Below, one piece after another: positions 30,992 through 33,872 of a stretch of 33,872 nt of DNA (position 1 is the stretch's first letter; the number at the start of each line of letters is the position of its first letter). The translations under genes and the position numbers were made by a program. The notes beneath the pieces are model-generated. The model was not told the origin of the DNA. It ran no database searches and saw only the letters and a program-made list of their open reading frames with translations. Origin of the DNA: Vicinamibacteria bacterium (lineage in GTDB: Bacteria > Acidobacteriota > Vicinamibacteria > Vicinamibacterales > UBA8438); assembly GCA_022820675.1 (NCBI GenBank), contig JAJEFC010000352.1:1-33872 (forward strand). Direction: 5' to 3'.

Positions 30992-32562
30992 GCGGCATCA
31001 GGGTGACGGAACAGATGGCCGCGCGCATGAGCGAGAGCCAGAACGTCGAGTGGAAGAGTCGCTGGCGCGACGAGTATCTGCGCTGGATTTGCGGCTTCGC
31101 GAACGCGGAGGGCGGCGTGCTCGCCATCGGCCGGAACGACGATGGCGTGGTCGTTGGCCTTTCCGGGGTCCGCAAGCTGCTGGAGGACATTCCGAACAAG
31201 GTGCGTGACGTCCTGGGCATCGTCGTGGACGTCAATCTGAGGGCCGAAGCCGGCAAGGAGTACCTGGAGATCGTCGTGGAGCCGCAGGCGCACCCGGTCA
31301 GCTACAAGGGCGAGTACCACTACCGCAGCGGCAGCACGCGGCAGGAGCTGAAGGGCGCCGCGCTGTCCCGGTTTCTCCTGCGCAAGCAGGGATTGCACTG
31401 GGACGGCGTGCCGGTGCCCCACGCGCGCCTGGAGGACCTGTCGGAGGCGGCGGTGGACCGATTTCGGGAGGAGGCCCGGCGGAGCGGGCGCCTCGATGCC
31501 GCGTTGCTGGCCGAGCCGACGCCGGCCCTCGTCGACAGGCTGCACCTGCGGGAGAGGTCGCACGTGAAGCGGGCCGCTTTGCTGCTGTTCCATCCCGACC
31601 CGGAGGTCTTCTTCACGGGTGCGTACGTGAAGATCGGCTTCTTTCGCGACAACGTCGATCTGCTCTACCACGACGAGATTCACGGCGACCTGTTCACGCA
31701 GGTCGCCCAGACGATCGATCTGCTGTCGACCAAGTACCTGCGGGCGGGAATCCGGTACGAGGGCATTCGGCGGGTCGAGTCGTTCCCCGTCCCGAGGAAC
31801 GCGCTCCGCGAAGCCGTGCTCAACGCAGTGGTCCACAAGGACTACGCGTCGGGGGCGACCATCCAGATCAGCGTCTACGACGACAAGCTCATGATCTGGA
31901 ACCCGGGCCAGCTTCCGCCCGACTGGCAGGCCGAGGACCTGCTGGAGAAGCACGAGTCGAAGCCGTTCAACCCCGACGTGGCGCATGCGTTCTTCCGCGC
32001 GGGCCTGGTCGAGGCGTGGGGACGCGGCATCGACCTCATCCTGGCCGACTGCCGGCGGGCGGGCGTTCCCGCGCCCGAGCTGGGCTTCAAGCGCGGGGGC
32101 TTCTGGGCGGTCTTCCGTTTTCCGGCGGGCTATCCGGTTCCGACGGGAGCCCCGGCAAGCGACGGAGAACGGACGAATTCGGCTGAAACGGCAGGGAAGC
32201 CGGCGGGGCCCGACGTGCCGGCCGGGCAGCCGGTGGCGTTCACAGACATGAACGCCCGCGCGAGCCGTGCAAGGGAGCGAAGCACTACCCAAGAAACCGC
32301 GCCCACTACCCAAGAAATCGGCACCACTACCCAGAAAACGGTGGCCACTACCCAAGAAACCGCCCCGGAAGACCGCGCCGCCACCCAGGGACGGATTCTG
32401 GACCTGCTCAAGACCGAGCCCGCGATCAGCCGGCGCGTGATGGCCGAACGGCTCGGCATCACGCCGGACGGCGTCAAGTACCATCTGACGAAGCTGCGGG
32501 CGGCCGGCGTCGTCCGGCACGTCGGGGCGACCAAGGGCGGGCGCTGGGAGGTGCTGAAGTGA
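30988..32562 (+). CDS. AlbA_2/Schlafen-type ATP-binding protein with C-terminal winged helix
   Basis: A protein of 524 residues starting at ATG 30988, overlapping the stop of the decayed DUF4062 gene. Domains: AlbA_2 (Schlafen-like) at about 15-125 (SQNVEWKSRWRDEYLRWICG, FANAEGGVLAIGRNDDG); a central region; HATPase_c_4 at about 270-390 (FPVPRNALREAVLNAVVHKD, IWNPGQLPPDW, GLVEAWGRGIDLI); a linker with four 7-residue TTQ repeats (about 433-460); and a winged helix at about 468-524 (RRVMAERLGITPDGVKYHLT, KLRAAGVVRHVG). These proteins are often annotated as RecG-like or transcriptional regulators and are frequently found inside type I restriction operons. It appears intact, the only survivor of this locus. 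Biochemical role unknown. Confidence 0.9.
   Translation: MSGIRVTEQMAARMSESQNVEWKSRWRDEYLRWICGFANAEGGVLAIGRNDDGVVVGLSGVRKLLEDIPNKVRDVLGIVVDVNLRAEAGKEYLEIVVEPQAHPVSYKGEYHYRSGSTRQELKGAALSRFLLRKQGLHWDGVPVPHARLEDLSEAAVDRFREEARRSGRLDAALLAEPTPALVDRLHLRERSHVKRAALLLFHPDPEVFFTGAYVKIGFFRDNVDLLYHDEIHGDLFTQVAQTIDLLSTKYLRAGIRYEGIRRVESFPVPRNALREAVLNAVVHKDYASGATIQISVYDDKLMIWNPGQLPPDWQAEDLLEKHESKPFNPDVAHAFFRAGLVEAWGRGIDLILADCRRAGVPAPELGFKRGGFWAVFRFPAGYPVPTGAPASDGERTNSAETAGKPAGPDVPAGQPVAFTDMNARASRARERSTTQETAPTTQEIGTTTQKTVATTQETAPEDRAATQGRILDLLKTEPAISRRVMAERLGITPDGVKYHLTKLRAAGVVRHVGATKGGRWEVLK
32283..32366 (+). repeat. Four 21-bp repeats encoding TTQ heptads
   Basis: CACTACCCA recurs at 32283, 32304, 32325 and 32346, giving the 7-residue steps TTQETAP, TTQEIGT, TTQKTVA and TTQETAP. 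This is a flexible inter-domain linker; TTQ-rich linkers are usual in this protein family. Confidence 0.9.
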
Positions 32563-32637
32563 GCGCCATTCGACGAGGGCGGGCCGTGAGCCCGGTCGGC
32601 GAGCGGGAGATCCGCACGAAGATGGCGCCGACGCGGG

Positions 32638-33872
32638 CTATCGCGACAGGTCGAACGCCGCCATCTGCCGGGCGTTCCGGACGAGGATGCGGCCGCCGGC
32701 GAAGGCGGGCACGTTCCAGGTCTTGCCGTCGATGGCGCGGAAGCGGGCCACCTCGTCGTGGCGCTCGGGGGTCGCGCGCACCAGCACGAGGTCGCCGCGC
32801 TCGGTCAGGACCACCAGATGGTCCCCGGCCGCGAGCAGTTGCCCCGAGCCGTAGCGGCCGCCCTTCCACAGGAGCTCGCCGGTCGCGGCGTCGAGGCAGG
32901 CCAGAATCGAGTTGTCGAGGCCGTAGATGTAGCCGTCGATGAGCACCGAGCTGCTGAACCGGTTGCGCATCCGGTGCGTTTCCCAGACCGTGGCGGCGGT
33001 GAACCGGTCGCCGTCCGGCGTCAGCTCCATGAGGGCCGCCCCCTTGCCGTAGCTCGCCGACAGGAACAGGCGGTCGTCGCCGACGACCAGGGGCTGGGCC
33101 ATGTTCGGCACCGTCCGCACCCGCCAGGGGTATTCCCAGAGCAGGGCGCCGTCGTCCGGACGGAGACCCGCGGCGCGCGCGGCGGTGACGACCAGAATCT
33201 GGCGCACCCCGCCCAGGGTGACCAGCATCGGAGACGTGTACGACTGCACGTCGTCCAGCCCGTGCCAGACGACCTCGCCGGTCAGCCGGTCGTAGGCGGC
33301 CACCGACCAGCCGTCCCGGCCGCCCGGCTGGACGACGACGACGTCGTCGACGACGAGGGGGGCGCCGGACATCGCCCACGTCAGGTTGGACGCGTCGGCG
33401 TCGTCCAGGATGTTCCGCGCCCAGACCTCCTCGCCGGTGGCGGCGTCGAGGCATACGAGTCGGCCCGTCGCGCCGAGGGCGTAGACCCGGCCGGCGTGCC
33501 ACGTCGGGGTGGCGCGCGGCCCGGGACCGCCCATCGACTCCCGGAAGTGCGCCGGCCAGGCGTGGGTCCACCGCTCGACGCCGGTGTCGACGTCGTAGGC
33601 GGCGACGACCTCGTCGTCGCGGCGCTGCTCGATGGTGAACGCCAGCCCGCCCGCGACCGCGAACGACGCGTAGCCGCCGCCGATCGGCTGGCGCCACAGC
33701 GGGTCGAGCCCGCCGTCGGGCCAGTCCGTGCGAATGGCCGGCCCGGCGTAGCGGCCGTCGCGGTGCGGGCCGCGGAAGTCCGTCCACGCGGCGTCGTCCC
33801 GACCGGCGGTAGCAACGGGCGGGGGCGGCGGGTCCGGCGACGCCGGGGGGTCCGAGGCGCCGGCCGCGAGCC
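32638..33872 (-). CDS. PQQ-like beta-propeller protein (5' end beyond right edge)
   Basis: The frame is open from the stop at 32638-32640 to the right edge (about 411 residues visible), so the N-terminus and any signal peptide are outside. A Pro-rich stretch precedes WTDFRGPHRDGRY, the usual opening of these exported propellers. Blades follow with A-type Trp motifs: EVVAAYDVDTGVERW, LVCLDAATGEEVWARN, AAYDRLTGEVVWHG, LACLDAATGELLWKGGRY and LVVLTERGDLVLVRA. The fold resembles BamB and quinoprotein dehydrogenases, but no catalytic Ca/PQQ ligands are evident, so a scaffold or binding role is more likely. It converges on the AlbA gene with a 75-bp gap. Confidence 0.9.
   Translation of the reverse strand, partial: LAAGASDPPASPDPPPPPVATAGRDDAAWTDFRGPHRDGRYAGPAIRTDWPDGGLDPLWRQPIGGGYASFAVAGGLAFTIEQRRDDEVVAAYDVDTGVERWTHAWPAHFRESMGGPGPRATPTWHAGRVYALGATGRLVCLDAATGEEVWARNILDDADASNLTWAMSGAPLVVDDVVVVQPGGRDGWSVAAYDRLTGEVVWHGLDDVQSYTSPMLVTLGGVRQILVVTAARAAGLRPDDGALLWEYPWRVRTVPNMAQPLVVGDDRLFLSASYGKGAALMELTPDGDRFTAATVWETHRMRNRFSSSVLIDGYIYGLDNSILACLDAATGELLWKGGRYGSGQLLAAGDHLVVLTERGDLVLVRATPERHDEVARFRAIDGKTWNVPAFAGGRILVRNARQMAAFDLSR

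Noticed and set aside
1..33872. tRNA, rRNA, insertion sequences, prophage or replication origin
   Set aside because: No cloverleaf T-arm sequence, rRNA-like stretch, transposase, integrase, attachment repeats or DnaA-box cluster was recognised by eye; a tRNAscan/Infernal run would settle the RNA question.

Overview
The window is very GC-rich DNA, dense with protein-coding genes. I saw no rRNA, tRNA, CRISPR array or transposase. Gene content suggests a Gram-negative bacterium, most likely an Acidobacteriota (Vicinamibacteria-like) genome. The evidence is a two-component propeller (Y_Y_Y) kinase, a TonB receptor with an N-terminal carboxypeptidase-like domain, the futalosine menaquinone enzyme MqnE, and DUF6152, NIPSNAP, NHL and PQQ-propeller secreted proteins, plus several toxin-antitoxin modules. 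This assignment is inferred from families, not from a marker gene.

Layout. 1-4.2 kb: a LuxR-type response regulator followed by a DoxX-like membrane protein that runs off the left edge. A very large propeller histidine kinase diverges from the regulator, and their 5' ends overlap. 4.3-5.7 kb: a VapBC-type module and a Uma2 endonuclease. 5.8-9.7 kb: a TonB-dependent receptor diverging from an exported NHL-repeat protein. 9.7-11.7 kb: an RHH/MazF module, a HEAT-repeat protein, and a Phd-type antitoxin whose PIN toxin has been cut to about 27 codons. All three antitoxin genes have an inverted repeat overlapping or next to a promoter-like element directly before the start. 11.7-13.9 kb: two divergent outer-membrane beta-barrel proteins separated by a 107-bp hairpin-bearing repeat; one carries a 57-bp tandem repeat that multiplies its signal-peptidase region. 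14-18.6 kb: an exported BNR/sialidase-like protein, two small envelope proteins, a NIPSNAP protein, and a zinc-ribbon/membrane-protein pair disturbed by a 161-bp tandem duplication that creates a chimeric mini-ORF. 18.8-23.1 kb: Mn-type superoxide dismutase, MqnE, and an OmpR/EnvZ-type two-component system. 23.5-27.4 kb: a DUF6152 protein with an internal 84-bp duplication, otsB, a small membrane protein, and a convergent otsA. 27.4-29.7 kb: iscR-iscS-iscA, with otsA only 25 bp downstream of iscA. 29.9-32.6 kb: a decayed defence locus, made of an in-frame hsdM/hsdS deletion scar, a DUF4062 pseudogene with at least two frameshifts, and an intact AlbA/Schlafen-type ATP-binding protein. The window ends in a PQQ-propeller protein cut by the right edge.

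How it fits together: much of the content is stress and envelope physiology, including trehalose synthesis, Fe-S assembly, SOD, menaquinone and two signalling systems. It is interrupted by small selfish or defence modules in various states of decay. The most notable structural theme is repeated short tandem duplication (57, 75, 84, 107 and 161 bp) between 12 and 24 kb, several of which changed coding sequences.
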